Source of the DNA: Terriglobia bacterium
GTDB lineage: Bacteria; Acidobacteriota; Terriglobia; Bryobacterales; Bryobacteraceae
Reading direction: 5' to 3'
Length of the DNA: 64,000 nucleotides
Assembly: GCA_020073145.1 (NCBI GenBank)
Contig: JAIQFS010000002.1
Location: 165,525 to 229,524, forward strand
Shown: positions 44,597-53,935 of the stretch, one piece after another
How positions within the stretch are numbered: position 1 is the first letter of the stretch
Layout of the letters: each line of letters opens with the position of its first letter
Notes under the pieces: generated by a model
Told to the model about the DNA's origin: nothing
The model's database searches: none
What the model saw: the letters and a program-made list of their open reading frames with translations, nothing else
Position numbers and translations under genes: made by a program

Positions 44597-45724
44597 CTAA
44601 TCCTTCACCGCCACCACGTCCACCGCGAAACCGGCGTCCAGGGACGAGAGGCCCTCAAACAGCACCAGGCTCCCCGCTGGGGGGTGGGCGGCGTCGAAGA
44701 AGTCCATGCGAATCCGCCGGACCTGGTCGGCCATCTTCTCGGAAAGCGGATAGAAGCGCGCGAAGGCCATGTCCCGCGCGGACAGGCCCTCTTGCTGCAG
44801 TTCCTTCTGTACCCGTTCGAAGGCCAGGCGCGCGTCCCGCTCCTCGAAGCCGAACGACACCTGGCTTCCGGTCAGAAGCAGGTGGGCCGCTCCCACCACC
44901 GCAATCTGCGATTGCCCGGGCGGCCCCGGCAGTCCGTCCGGATTGAGGAACCGGAGCCGGCCGCTCGAGGCTCCCGCCAGCCCGGCCACCGCCTCACAGC
45001 CCGCCACGGCGCGGACCGGCTCCCGCTGCGTCTGTACAAAGTCGAGCGCCGCCCGAGGGTAGGCGGCGGCCGCCATCCGGCGCGTGGGCTCCAGGTTGTC
45101 CAGTGAGCTCAGAAAGCAGGTGACCCGCAGCACCCGGTCCGGCGTTGCCCCCGCGGCCTGGACAGCCTGCTGCAGGCGGTCCAGCGATTTCTCCGCCAAG
45201 GGCGCCACGGGGTCCCTGGGATTCTCCGACGAGACCATTTGCGCGGAGACCCACGCCAACCCGCCCGGAGATTGGTCGTTGCGCCCGCTGGCCACGGCTT
45301 CCAGAATGACTTGCGCGCCCGTCAGCGGGAGGCCTCCGGTCTGGATGATGCTGACGGTGGGAAGCGGACGGCGCCGCTCAGTGAAGGTCTCGCTGATCAG
45401 GTCCCGCACCCGGCGCAGGTCGCCCGAGCCAGCCAGAAAGGCCCGAATCTGCAGCACCGTGTTGTCCCGAGCCTGGCGGTCCAAGGCCTTGAGCGCGTCC
45501 TTGACTTGCTGGGACAGCAGGCCCTTGGCCGAAAGCGGGGTGACGTAGAAGACCAGCCGGCGCGTCTCCCCCAATACTGCGTTCGGCAGCTCCTTGGGAA
45601 GCTCCAGGATCTGGGTCTCGTCCTCGTCCTTGTTCTTTTTCTTGGCCGGCCACGCCGCCCCCGCGCAGAGGCACACTAACGCCGCCAGCGCTGCTGCGTT
45701 TCGGGTGTTGCGCGACCAAGCCAC
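44597..45724 (-). CDS. Exported protein with three RidA/YjgF-like domains in one chain
   Basis: 375 residues from GTG 45724, with GGAG upstream; the longer ORF start at 45835 is not supported. Signal peptide: NAAALAALVCLCAGAAWPA, then a Lys-rich KKKNKDEDE. Three RidA-like modules follow at about 45-147 (ALKALDRQARDNTVLQIRAF, GLPLTGAQVILEAVASGR), 152-248 (GGLAWVSAQMVSS, AVQAAGATPDRVLRVTCFL) and 270-374 (VQKELQQEGLSARDMAFARF, VDVVAVKD). RidA is normally a cytoplasmic homotrimer that hydrolyses enamine/imine intermediates. Here a single exported chain may form the trimer. The catalytic Arg is plausible only in module 1. It lies 15 bases upstream of the VWA gene. Confidence 0.72.
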   Translation of the reverse strand: MAWSRNTRNAAALAALVCLCAGAAWPAKKKNKDEDETQILELPKELPNAVLGETRRLVFYVTPLSAKGLLSQQVKDALKALDRQARDNTVLQIRAFLAGSGDLRRVRDLISETFTERRRPLPTVSIIQTGGLPLTGAQVILEAVASGRNDQSPGGLAWVSAQMVSSENPRDPVAPLAEKSLDRLQQAVQAAGATPDRVLRVTCFLSSLDNLEPTRRMAAAAYPRAALDFVQTQREPVRAVAGCEAVAGLAGASSGRLRFLNPDGLPGPPGQSQIAVVGAAHLLLTGSQVSFGFEERDARLAFERVQKELQQEGLSARDMAFARFYPLSEKMADQVRRIRMDFFDAAHPPAGSLVLFEGLSSLDAGFAVDVVAVKD

Positions 45725-45803
45725 TCGAATCTCCGCCTCGTGGGGGAACCTATGGATTGTATCAGATGCCGGATTCAGCCAGCCATAGGCCAGCCAATAT
45801 GGT

Positions 45804-47288
45804 ATGCTTTGGATGATGGATTTGGACCCCCTCAACCATCAATCCGAAGCGCCTTTGTACCGGCAACTGTACGAGCAGATCGCCCAGCAGATCCGTTCGG
45901 GCCGCATGGGTCGCGGGACGCGCTTGCCGGCCACTCGGGAATTGGCTGGCTTGCTGGGACTCAACCGGGCCACCATCTCGGCCGCCTACGAGATCCTGGA
46001 AGGCGAAGGGTTGATTTCGGGGCAGGTGGGCCGGGGCAGCTTCGTCACCCTCCAGCCGGAGCCCGGTGTCGCGGGCGTGGACTGGTCCACCCTGCTCGAG
46101 CGCAGCGACGCGCCTCTCGCCAGCCATCTGCCGGCGTCCGGCCGGGAAGCCATCCGATTCGTGATGTCGCAGCCGTCGCGGGAATTGTTCCCCCTCGACG
46201 CCTTTCGCGCCAGTTGCGCGGCGGTTCTGGAGCGGAAGGACCTGGCCGACGTTCTGCAATTGGGTTCGCCCAGCGGGTATGAGCCGCTGCGGCGGCGTCT
46301 GCTCGAAGAGGCGCGGCGGCAAGGCGTGGCGGGAGTCGGCGACGACCTCATGGTGACCAATGGCTGCCAGCAGGCGCTAGACCTGCTCGGCCGCGTCCTG
46401 GTGCGGCCGGGTGACCCGGTCGCCGTGGAAGACCCCGTCTACCCCGGTCTCAAAAACCTGCTGGCGGGCATGGGCGCGCAACTGCTCGGCATCCCCGTCG
46501 GCGCGGACGGCGTGGACGTCGAAGTTGCCGGTCGCGTGCTGGCCCGCGAGCGCCCGCGATTCCTGGTGGTGACCTCGAATTTCCAGAACCCTACCGGCGC
46601 CACGGTGCCGCTTTCGTCGCGTCGCGCCCTGCTCGCGGCCGCCCACGCATCGGGCGTGCCGGTGATTGAGAACGACGCCTACGGCGAGCTGCGCTATCGC
46701 GGCGACGCGCTTCCCTCGCTGAAACAACTGGACGAGCGTGGCGGCACGGTGCTGCTGCGCAGTTTCTCCAAAGTGAGCTTTCCGGGCCTGCGCGTAGGCT
46801 GGGTGGTCGGCCCCAAACCCCTGATCGAACGTCTGCGCAATGCCAAGGAGGCCTCGGACCTGCACACCGATCAATTGTCCCAGGCCGTGCTGCTGGAGTT
46901 TGCCGAATCGGGACGCCTGGAGGCCCACCGGGCGCGCGTGCTCGAAGCCGGGGCCCAGCGCCTGGCCGCCACACTGGACGCTTGCCGCGAATATTTGCCG
47001 GCGGGCGCGCGCTGGACGCAGCCGGAAGGCGGCATGAACGTCTGGGTGCGGCTGCCCGCGCCGCTCGATGCCGGCGAACTGCTGCCGCGCGCCCAGAAAG
47101 AGGGCGTGGCCTATCTCCCCGGCCGGTATTTTGAAGTGGCGCGGCGTCAATCGGGCGCGCTGCGATTGAGTTTCGCGGGGCTGGACCCGGAGCAGATCCG
47201 GAAAGGCCTCGAAATCTTAGGGCGGGTGGTGGCGCAGGAAATCGAGAGCGCCTCGGAGGGGCTCAACCCCGCGCCCGCGATGGTTTAA
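45804..47288 (+). CDS. pdxR: MocR/GntR-type transcriptional regulator with aminotransferase domain (PdxR-like)
   Basis: 494 residues from ATG 45804 (ATGs at 45813 and 45816 are alternatives). Residues about 10-75 are a GntR winged helix ([40 protein letters not shown]). The rest is a fold-type-I aminotransferase domain ([31 protein letters not shown] with the PLP-binding Lys). MocR proteins sense PLP. Since pdxS begins 11 bases downstream, this is very probably PdxR. Unusually, it lies upstream in the same direction, not divergent. A 7-bp dyad (CCTATGG 45749-45755, CCATAGG 45783-45789) lies before it. Confidence 0.9.
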   Translation: MLWMMDLDPLNHQSEAPLYRQLYEQIAQQIRSGRMGRGTRLPATRELAGLLGLNRATISAAYEILEGEGLISGQVGRGSFVTLQPEPGVAGVDWSTLLERSDAPLASHLPASGREAIRFVMSQPSRELFPLDAFRASCAAVLERKDLADVLQLGSPSGYEPLRRRLLEEARRQGVAGVGDDLMVTNGCQQALDLLGRVLVRPGDPVAVEDPVYPGLKNLLAGMGAQLLGIPVGADGVDVEVAGRVLARERPRFLVVTSNFQNPTGATVPLSSRRALLAAAHASGVPVIENDAYGELRYRGDALPSLKQLDERGGTVLLRSFSKVSFPGLRVGWVVGPKPLIERLRNAKEASDLHTDQLSQAVLLEFAESGRLEAHRARVLEAGAQRLAATLDACREYLPAGARWTQPEGGMNVWVRLPAPLDAGELLPRAQKEGVAYLPGRYFEVARRQSGALRLSFAGLDPEQIRKGLEILGRVVAQEIESASEGLNPAPAMV

Positions 47289-47299
47289 GGAGTCACGAC

Positions 47300-48190
47300 A
47301 TGTTTCAATTCGCGAACGAGTTTTGGACCGTCAACGTCGGCCACGCCGAGATGCTCAAGGGCGGCGTCATCATGGACGTCACCAATGCCGCGCAGGCCAA
47401 GATCGCCGAAGACGCCGGCGCTTCCGCCGTGATGGCGCTGGAGCGCGTGCCCTCCGATATCCGCAAGGAAGGCGGAGTGGCCCGCATGGCCGCCATCTCG
47501 GTCATTGAAGAGATTCAGAAGACCGTCTCCATTCCGGTGATGGCGAAGGCGCGGATCGGCCACTTCATGGAGGCGCGCGTTCTCGAAGCTCTGAAAGTCG
47601 ACTACATCGACGAGAGCGAAGTGCTCACCCCGGCCGACGAGGAGCATCACATCGATAAGAACGATTTCCGCACGCCGTTCGTGTGCGGGGCGCGCAATCT
47701 GGGCGAGGCGCTCCGGCGCATCGCCGAAGGCGCCACCATGATCCGCACCAAGGGCGAGGCGGGCAGCGGCAATATTGTGGAGGCGGTGCGGCACATCCGC
47801 ACCATCATCAAAGAGATGAAGCAGCTTACCGTGCTGGGCAAAGAAGAGCTGGTGCACGAATCGAAGAATCTGCAGGCGCCGCTCGAGCTGGTGCGGTGGG
47901 TGGCCGAGCACGGCAAGCTGCCGGTGCCGAACTTCTCGGCCGGCGGCATTGCCACCCCGGCCGACGCCGCTCTGGTGATGCAGTTGGGCGCGGAGGCCGT
48001 CTTCGTAGGCTCGGGCATTTTCAAATCGGACGATCCGGAAGCGCGCGCCAAGGCTATTGTCAAAGCCGCCAAGAACTACGACAACCCGGGCAAACTGTTG
48101 GAAGCCAGCCGCGATCTGGGCGCCGCCATGCCGGGCCTGGACATCAGCAAGCTGCCCGAAGCCGAACTGATGCAGACGCGGGGCTGGTAA
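47300..48190 (+). CDS. pdxS: Pyridoxal 5'-phosphate synthase subunit PdxS
   Basis: 296 residues, preceded by AAGGAGT. Conserved segments: [56 protein letters not shown] with the substrate Lys, [18 protein letters not shown] and [20 protein letters not shown]. It builds PLP from ribose 5-phosphate, glyceraldehyde 3-phosphate and ammonia delivered by PdxT. Its stop overlaps pdxT by one base (TAATG). Confidence 0.97.
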   Translation: MFQFANEFWTVNVGHAEMLKGGVIMDVTNAAQAKIAEDAGASAVMALERVPSDIRKEGGVARMAAISVIEEIQKTVSIPVMAKARIGHFMEARVLEALKVDYIDESEVLTPADEEHHIDKNDFRTPFVCGARNLGEALRRIAEGATMIRTKGEAGSGNIVEAVRHIRTIIKEMKQLTVLGKEELVHESKNLQAPLELVRWVAEHGKLPVPNFSAGGIATPADAALVMQLGAEAVFVGSGIFKSDDPEARAKAIVKAAKNYDNPGKLLEASRDLGAAMPGLDISKLPEAELMQTRGW

Positions 48191-48768
48191 TGAAGAAGGT
48201 GGGGGTGCTCTCGCTCCAGGGCGATTTCGCCGCGCACGGCGCTGCGCTGGAACGGGCGGGCGCCGAGCCGGTGTATGTCCGGGATCGCGAGCAGCTCGAA
48301 GGCATCGACGGCCTCATCCTTCCGGGCGGCGAAAGCACCACCATGCTCAAGCTGCTGCGCTATGAAGGGCTGTACGAGGCCATCGTCGAATTCGGCCGCG
48401 CGAAACCCGTGTTCGGCACCTGTGCGGGCGCCATCCTGATGGCGAAAGAAGTCACTCACCCGGCTCAGGAAAGCCTTGGTCTGATGGACATCGCCATTGA
48501 GCGCAACGCCTACGGCCGCCAGATCGACAGCCGCGTGGCCACCCTCGAGCCCGCGCCCGAGTTTCAGCTCCGCACCGCGCCGGGCACGATGGAGGCCGTG
48601 TTCATCCGCGCGCCCATCGTCCGGCATGTGAATGGCGGCGCCACGGTGCTGGCCGAATACCAGGGCGACCCGGTGTTGATTGAGCAGGGCCGTCACCTGA
48701 TGGCCACCTTCCACCCCGAGTTGACGGCGGACCCGCGGGTCCACGCCTTGTTTCTGGAGAAACTGTGA
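48190..48768 (+). CDS. pdxT: Pyridoxal 5'-phosphate synthase glutaminase subunit PdxT
   Basis: 192 residues. [20 protein letters not shown] is the standard start, LILPGGESTTMLKLL the oxyanion region, PVFGTCAGAILMA the nucleophile Cys, and ATFHPELTADPRVH the catalytic His and Glu. It releases ammonia from glutamine for PdxS. The open frame extends upstream into pdxS, but ATG 48190 at the TAATG overlap is the clear start. It overlaps the next gene by 4 bases (GTGA). Confidence 0.97.
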   Translation: MKKVGVLSLQGDFAAHGAALERAGAEPVYVRDREQLEGIDGLILPGGESTTMLKLLRYEGLYEAIVEFGRAKPVFGTCAGAILMAKEVTHPAQESLGLMDIAIERNAYGRQIDSRVATLEPAPEFQLRTAPGTMEAVFIRAPIVRHVNGGATVLAEYQGDPVLIEQGRHLMATFHPELTADPRVHALFLEKL

Positions 48769-49193
48769 AACGGCCTCAGCGAGTCTTGTTCGTGTGTATT
48801 GGCAACTCGTGCCGCAGCCAGATGGCGGAAGCCTTCGCGCGCGCCTATGGCAGCGATGTCCTGGTGCCCTCAAGCGCCGGCGTCTATCCGGCCCACATCA
48901 TCGCGCCCGACACCGTGCGCGCTATGGCCGAAAAAGATCTGAAACTGGAGGGCCAGTTCCCCAAGAGCATCGAGCAGGTGGACCGGCCGGGCTACGACTG
49001 GATCATCGATATGAGCGGCGGCGGGCTGGAAGCCGAAACCGGAGAGCCGGTGCGGCGCTGGGACGTGCCCGACCCCATCGTCATGGACTACGAAGACCAT
49101 TGCAGAGTGCGCGACCAGATCGAGAAGCTGGTGATGGATCTCATCCTCGAGCTGCGCACCAAACGGAAACGGAAGCTCGCCATCGGCTGGTAG
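48765..49193 (+). CDS. Low-molecular-weight phosphatase / arsenate reductase-like protein
   Basis: 142 residues from GTG 48765. RVLFVCIGNSCRSQMAEAFA contains the CX5R phosphate-binding loop, and RWDVPDPIVMDYEDHCRVRD holds the general-acid Asp (DVPDP pattern). This is the fold of LMW protein-tyrosine phosphatases and thioredoxin-type arsenate reductases, and the two cannot be separated here. It is translationally coupled to pdxT, which would fit phosphatase action on a phosphorylated vitamin B6 or sugar intermediate; that link is inference. Confidence 0.82.
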   Translation: MKRPQRVLFVCIGNSCRSQMAEAFARAYGSDVLVPSSAGVYPAHIIAPDTVRAMAEKDLKLEGQFPKSIEQVDRPGYDWIIDMSGGGLEAETGEPVRRWDVPDPIVMDYEDHCRVRDQIEKLVMDLILELRTKRKRKLAIGW

Positions 49194-49248
49194 TGGGTGG
49201 CCGGAGTGGCAGCCGACGCTGGGTGAATCACTGCGCGAGAATATCCTG

Positions 49249-49917
49249 ATGCGATGGCTAAGCCGCTTTCTCGCCGCGGCGGTATTGATCTGCCTGCTCG
49301 TACCTGGCCTCGCGCCCGCACGATCCCGCAGGAGGAGGCCCGCCGCCTCGCCGCAATTCTCGTATTACCTGCTGGTCCTGTCCGATGCGCCGGACTTCTG
49401 CGACCAGTCCCCAGGCAGCAAAGATCCACTCGAGTGCGGCGCTGGACGCCGCGTCGGATTTGTTGTACACGGCCTCTGGCCGCAAGCCGAGACTGCGCGC
49501 GGACCGGAATCCTGCGGCCCGGCCAGCCCCGTTTCCCAGGCCATCGTCCAGGCAACCTTGCGGTACATTCCCACCGAGAGCCTGATCCAGCACGAGTGGG
49601 CCGCTCACGGAACCTGCAGCGGCTTGAGCGCGGCCGATTACTTTGCCGCTCTCCGCAAGGCCCGCGATGCCGTCACGTTGCCGGCTGACCTCAACCAGCC
49701 CTCGCAGAAGATGCAGTTCAGCCCCGCTCAGATCGAGTCGAAGCTCGCGGCCGCGAATCCGCGCTTCCCGAAGACGGCCTTTCGCACGTCCTGCTACCGC
49801 GACGGCGAGCTTCAGGAGATCCGAGTCTGCTTGAACAAAGATCTGACGCCCCGGGCGTGCGGCCCGAGCGCCGGCGAGTGTACCGCCGCCACCGTAACGC
49901 TTCTGCCGGTCCGCTAG
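49249..49917 (+). CDS. Secreted ribonuclease T2-family protein
   Basis: 222 residues. Signal peptide LAAAVLICLLVPGLAPA is followed by YYLLVLSDAPDFCD. FVVHGLWPQ is catalytic segment I and IQHEWAAHGTCSGL is catalytic segment II, both with the active His (and Glu/Lys-equivalent) positions. Several cysteines (C-D-Q, SCGP, TSCY, VCLN, ACG, EC) fit the disulfide pattern of extracellular T2 RNases. It would degrade RNA outside the cytoplasm for nutrient scavenging. Confidence 0.9.
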   Translation: MRWLSRFLAAAVLICLLVPGLAPARSRRRRPAASPQFSYYLLVLSDAPDFCDQSPGSKDPLECGAGRRVGFVVHGLWPQAETARGPESCGPASPVSQAIVQATLRYIPTESLIQHEWAAHGTCSGLSAADYFAALRKARDAVTLPADLNQPSQKMQFSPAQIESKLAAANPRFPKTAFRTSCYRDGELQEIRVCLNKDLTPRACGPSAGECTAATVTLLPVR

Positions 49918-49964
49918 CCTCCTCCCGGCAGCGCGCCTGTTCTGATACCGTGAGGTCATCGCGC

Positions 49965-50234
49965 ATGTGCCGGAACATCAAACCCCTTTTTAATTTCGAT
50001 CCGCCCGTTTCCGAGGCGGAGGTGCGGGCGGCGTCGCTCCAGTTCGTGAGAAAGATCAGCGGCTTTCACAAGCCGTCACGGTCGAACGAGGCCTCGTTCC
50101 TGGCCGCGGTGGATGAGATCGCGGCCGTCTCCCAGCGTCTTCTCGATTCGCTCGAGACCGCCGCCACACCCAGGAATCGCGAGGAAGAAGCCGCCAAGGC
50201 CAAAGCCCGCGCCGCGGAACGATTCGGCGATTGA
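49965..50234 (+). CDS. DUF2277-family protein
   Basis: 89 residues from ATG 49965, with GAGG upstream. MCRNIKPLFNFDPPVSEAEV, then RAASLQFVRKISGF and NEASFLAAVDEIAAVSQRLL, match DUF2277, a small mostly helical family of unknown function. The frame is open upstream to 49857, but that part overlaps the RNase gene and does not look like family sequence. Confidence 0.85.
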   Translation: MCRNIKPLFNFDPPVSEAEVRAASLQFVRKISGFHKPSRSNEASFLAAVDEIAAVSQRLLDSLETAATPRNREEEAAKAKARAAERFGD

Positions 50235-50277
50235 TCCGGACCGCGCTCCGAATCGCAATCTCTGCGAAACTGGCCAT

Positions 50278-50550
50278 ATGGGCTGCTGCCTTCTGGTCCT
50301 GTTCCTGGCATTCCCGCGCGTGGTTCTGGCGGTATTGTTTTTCTTCTCCACCTACCTGGAACGCGCCTACCACGGCCTGCTGATTCCACTGCTGGGGTTT
50401 CTGTTCCTGCCGCTCACCACCCTCACGTACGCCTGGATGACCAACGCGCACATGCGGATTGAGGGCGTCAACCTGCTCATTCTGGTCGCGGCGGCCGTGA
50501 TTGACGCGGGCGGCCTGGGCGGCGGAGCGTATCAGAAGCGGCGGCAATAG
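50278..50550 (+). CDS. Small membrane protein
   Basis: 90 residues from ATG 50278. Two or three hydrophobic segments: LLVLFLAFPRVVLAVLFFFS, LLIPLLGFLFLPLTTLTYAW, and a shorter VNLLILVAAAVIDAGGLGGG. It begins 43 bases after the DUF2277 gene. The pattern resembles small membrane proteins common in many bacteria; no function can be given. Confidence 0.6.
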   Translation: MGCCLLVLFLAFPRVVLAVLFFFSTYLERAYHGLLIPLLGFLFLPLTTLTYAWMTNAHMRIEGVNLLILVAAAVIDAGGLGGGAYQKRRQ

Positions 50551-50607
50551 CGCACTGGGCCGGATTTCGGGCCTGGGCAGGCGAATCGCCTGCCCCACGT
50601 CGAGACG

Positions 50608-51813
50608 CTAGCAGCGCTCGAGCACCATGGCGATGCCCTGGCCGACGCCGATGCACATGGTGCACAGGGCGTAGCGGCCGCCGGTTTTCTGGAGTTGGTA
50701 CATCGCGGTGGTGACGAGCCGCGCGCCGCTGGCGCCGAGCGGGTGGCCGATGGCGATGGCGCCGCCGTTGGGATTCACGTGCGCGGCGTCGTCGGGCAGG
50801 CCGAGGTCGCGCGTCACCGCCAGCGCCTGCGCCGCGAAGGCTTCGTTGAGCTCGATCACGTCCATGCTCGAAAGCGGCAAGCCGGTTCTGGCAAGAACTT
50901 TGCGGGTTGCGGGCGCCGGAGCGAAACCCATGATCCGCGGCGCGACGCCGGCCGCCGCCGTGCCCACCACTCGGGCGCGCGGCGTGAGGCCGTGCTTCCT
51001 GGCGGCTTCCGCCGACGCGAGCAGCAAGGCGCAGGACCCGTCGTTGACCCCCGAGGCATTCCCCGCCGTCACCGTGCCCGTGGGCCTGACGATGGGCTTG
51101 AGGCGGGTCAACGCATCCAGCGTGGTATCGGGCCTCGGATGTTCGTCGGTGTCGAACTTCTTGGGGTCGCCCTTTTTTTGCGGAATGGACACCGGGATGA
51201 TCTCGCAGGCAAAGAAGCCGGCGGCGTGCGCTTGCGCCCAGCGCTGCTGCGTGCGCAGCGCGAAGGCGTCCTGGTCGGCGCGGGACACGTGGAAATCGTC
51301 CGCCACGTTTTCAGCGGTCTCCGGCATGGAGTCGGTGCCGTATTGGCTCTTCATGAGCGGATTCACAAAACGCCAGCCGATGGTGGTGTCAAAGATTTCG
51401 GCGGTGCGGCTGAACGCGGTGTCCGCCTTGCCCAGGACGAACGGCGCGCGCGACATGCTCTCGACCCCGCCGGCCAGCATGAGGTCCGCTTCGCCGCACT
51501 TGATGGCGCGGGCGGCAATGCCCACCGCATCCAGGCTCGATCCGCACAGCCGGTTCACGGTCGCGCCTGGGACTTCCTTGGGGAGGCCCGCCAGCAGCAG
51601 CGCCATGCGCGCCACGTTGCGGTTGTCTTCGCCCGCCTGATTGGCGCAGCCGAAGATCACATCGTCCAGGGCCTGCCAATCCACCTTGAGATTTCGCTCC
51701 ATCAGGGCGCGGATCGGAACGGCCGCCAGGTCATCGGCGCGGATCGGAGCCAGCGTGCCGCCATAGCGTCCAAAGGGTGTACGAACGGCATCACAGATGA
51801 AGACGTCAGGCAT
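50608..51813 (-). CDS. pcaF: Thiolase, 3-oxoadipyl-CoA thiolase type
   Basis: 401 residues, the length typical of PcaF. VNRLCGSSLDAVGIAARAIK holds the acylated Cys, VIELNEAFAAQALAVTRDLG and GGAIAIGHPLGASGARLV hold the active His, and ALCTMCIGVGQGIAMVLE the second Cys. MPDVFICDAVRTPFGRYGGT is the usual start. It would cleave 3-oxoadipyl-CoA to succinyl-CoA and acetyl-CoA. Other thiolase substrates cannot be excluded because no other aromatic-pathway genes are adjacent. Divergent from the MetE-like gene with 49 bases between starts. Confidence 0.88.
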   Translation of the reverse strand: MPDVFICDAVRTPFGRYGGTLAPIRADDLAAVPIRALMERNLKVDWQALDDVIFGCANQAGEDNRNVARMALLLAGLPKEVPGATVNRLCGSSLDAVGIAARAIKCGEADLMLAGGVESMSRAPFVLGKADTAFSRTAEIFDTTIGWRFVNPLMKSQYGTDSMPETAENVADDFHVSRADQDAFALRTQQRWAQAHAAGFFACEIIPVSIPQKKGDPKKFDTDEHPRPDTTLDALTRLKPIVRPTGTVTAGNASGVNDGSCALLLASAEAARKHGLTPRARVVGTAAAGVAPRIMGFAPAPATRKVLARTGLPLSSMDVIELNEAFAAQALAVTRDLGLPDDAAHVNPNGGAIAIGHPLGASGARLVTTAMYQLQKTGGRYALCTMCIGVGQGIAMVLERC

Positions 51814-51862
51814 AAAAGAGGTTGATTTTTCATTTTACCCTTCCATGCGGCATAGTAGAGTG

Positions 51863-52912
51863 ATGTCCTCGACCCTACTTCCCACCACGCTGGTGGGCTC
51901 TTACGCTCAGCCGGACTGGCTCATCAACCGGGAGATGCTGAGCCATCAAATGCCGCCCCGGGTGCGAGCGCAGCAACTGTGGCGCGTGGCCCCGGAGTGG
52001 CTGGAGCAAGCGCAGGACGATGCCACGTTGCTGGCCATTCGCGATCAGGAGCGCGCGGGGATCGACATTCTCACCGACGGCGAGATGCGCCGCGAGAGCT
52101 ACTCGAACCGATTTGCTACGGCGCTGGAAGGCGTCGACCTGGATAATCCCGCGACCATCACCAGCCGGAGCGGTCATCCCGTCTCGGTGCCGCGCGTGGT
52201 CGGCAAGATCCGCCGCAAGCACGCGGTGCAGGTGCGCGACGTGCAGTTCCTGCGCGCCAACACGGATCGCCGGATCAAGATCACGGTGCCCGGCCCGTTC
52301 ACCATGTCGCAGCAGGCCGTGAGCGATCACTATCCGGATTCGGCCAGCATGGCGCTGGACTATGCGGACGCGGTGAACGCCGAAATGCGCGACCTGTTCG
52401 CGGCCGGCGCGGACGTGGTGCAGATCGATGAACCGTGGATGCAGGCCTTCCCGGATAAAGCTCGCGAGTTCGGCCTGGCCGCGCTCAACCGGGCCCTGGC
52501 CGGCATTACCGGCACGACCGCGGTCCATATTTGTTTCGGCTACGGAGCGCTGGTAGCCGGACGCCCGGCCGGGTATGCGTTTCTCGCCGAGCTGGCGGAT
52601 TCGCCAGTGAAGCAGATCTCCATCGAGACGGCGCAGTCGAAGCTCGATTGCTCGGTGCTCGACAAGCTGCGCGGGAAGACCATCATTCTAGGAGTGCTGG
52701 ATCTGTCCAGCAACGAGGTTGAAGCACCGGAGACCGTGGCCGGGCGCATCCGGAAGGCCTTGCCGTTCGCCGCTCCGGACCATCTGGTGATCGCTCCGGA
52801 CTGCGGCCTCAAGTATCTGCCGCACGACGTCGCGTTTGGCAAGATGAAAGCCATGGCGGACGGCGCGCAACTCGTCCGGACGGAGCTGGGCGCCGCGGCC
52901 GGGGCTCGGTAA
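51863..52912 (+). CDS. MetE-like (cobalamin-independent methionine synthase C-terminal domain) protein
   Basis: 349 residues from ATG 51863. PTTLVGSYAQPDWLINREML is the N-terminal strand of the single-domain MetE-like group. ILTDGEMRRESY, then VHICFGYG (His and Cys zinc ligands), ISIETAQ (Glu) and APDCGLKYLP (Cys), outline the zinc site. It lacks the first MetE half, so it probably uses a methyl donor other than methyltetrahydrofolate or a corrinoid protein. The substrate is unknown. Confidence 0.85.
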   Translation: MSSTLLPTTLVGSYAQPDWLINREMLSHQMPPRVRAQQLWRVAPEWLEQAQDDATLLAIRDQERAGIDILTDGEMRRESYSNRFATALEGVDLDNPATITSRSGHPVSVPRVVGKIRRKHAVQVRDVQFLRANTDRRIKITVPGPFTMSQQAVSDHYPDSASMALDYADAVNAEMRDLFAAGADVVQIDEPWMQAFPDKAREFGLAALNRALAGITGTTAVHICFGYGALVAGRPAGYAFLAELADSPVKQISIETAQSKLDCSVLDKLRGKTIILGVLDLSSNEVEAPETVAGRIRKALPFAAPDHLVIAPDCGLKYLPHDVAFGKMKAMADGAQLVRTELGAAAGAR

Positions 52913-53002
52913 CGCTTCTCCCTGGTATCCGGAATTTCGCTCTGCGATTTGGGACGGGCGATCAGGCAAGCCGGGCGGCGGGCTGCTAGATTCGATGGAG
53001 GA

Positions 53003-53935
53003 ATGGACGCGGATTCGAAAGAGGCAGCGCGGCTGGCGGGTGTAGTGGGGAATTCGCTCGACGACGCAGCCCGCGCGGGCGACTTGGCGCGGAAGGCCTA
53101 CCAGAGCCGGACCCAGTTTTACCGGGTGTTTCAGGCTGTGATCGCCGAGAGCCCCGGGGCGATGCGGCGGCGCCTGCTGCTGGAACGCGCGGCATGGCAA
53201 CTGACGCGGACGCGGGTTCCGGTAACCGAGATCGCGCTTGATGCCCACTACGGGTCGCTCGAAGCGTTCACGCGCGCGTTTCGCAAGGCGTTCCAGGTTT
53301 CGCCCAGCCTCTACCGGCGGATGCGTCCTTCCCACATCTGGCTTCCGGCGCCGAACGGGATTCATTTCGGCGCGCCCGGGGAGCCACTCAAAGGAGCAAT
53401 GGCGAGTATGGACCTGTTTGACCGTTTTGCCGGAACCGATTCGTGGTACACGCGGCGGCTTCTGGAGCACGCGGCGACTCTGGCCGACGAACAACTGGAT
53501 CGCTCTTTGAACACCACCGCGAAGGTGGACGGCTTCGGTGCACCGGATCGAAGTCTGCGCGAAATCCTGGAGCGCGTCGTCATGACGAAGGAGATTTGGA
53601 CTGCCGCACTGGTGGGTGGAGAGATGCCGCCGACCGAGAACCTTCCAGCCACCGAGCGCACTCCGGCGGCGCTGCTGCGCCGTTTCGAGAAAGCCGAAGC
53701 CGAGTTTCAGCGGGTGCTCGGCGATGTGCGCAACCGTGGGGCATGGGATGACACGTTTGTGGACGCGTTGTGCGAACCAGCCGAGACGTTCACTTTCGGA
53801 GGCGTGTTTGCCGACGTCATCACATTCAATACCTACCGGCGGCTGATGGCGCTCGACGCCCTTCAGCGATTGGGGGCGCCGATGCAGGGTTTCGGCTCTC
53901 CGATCGAGTACGAGGCGAGTCTGACGGCAAGGTAG
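53003..53935 (+). CDS. AraC-type DNA-binding domain fused to DinB-like domain
   Basis: 310 residues from ATG 53003 (GGAGG sits only 2 bases ahead, so the start may be later). Residues about 10-110 are an AraC helix-turn-helix pair (LARKAYQSRTQFYRVFQAVI, LTRTRVPVTEIALDAHYGSL, EAFTRAFRKAFQVSPSLYRR). Residues about 140-290 resemble a DinB helical bundle (FAGTDSWYTRRLLEHAATLA, LREILERVVMTKEIWTAAL, ADVITFNTYRRLMALDAL). The order suggests a sensor with a metal- or thiol-related DinB domain controlling the AraC part. The target is unknown. Confidence 0.85.
   Translation: MDADSKEAARLAGVVGNSLDDAARAGDLARKAYQSRTQFYRVFQAVIAESPGAMRRRLLLERAAWQLTRTRVPVTEIALDAHYGSLEAFTRAFRKAFQVSPSLYRRMRPSHIWLPAPNGIHFGAPGEPLKGAMASMDLFDRFAGTDSWYTRRLLEHAATLADEQLDRSLNTTAKVDGFGAPDRSLREILERVVMTKEIWTAALVGGEMPPTENLPATERTPAALLRRFEKAEAEFQRVLGDVRNRGAWDDTFVDALCEPAETFTFGGVFADVITFNTYRRLMALDALQRLGAPMQGFGSPIEYEASLTAR

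Noticed and set aside
43619..45106. 495-residue open frame on the plus strand
   Set aside because: Antisense to the VWA and triple-RidA genes, both of which have clear motifs and signals; no motif is seen in this frame.
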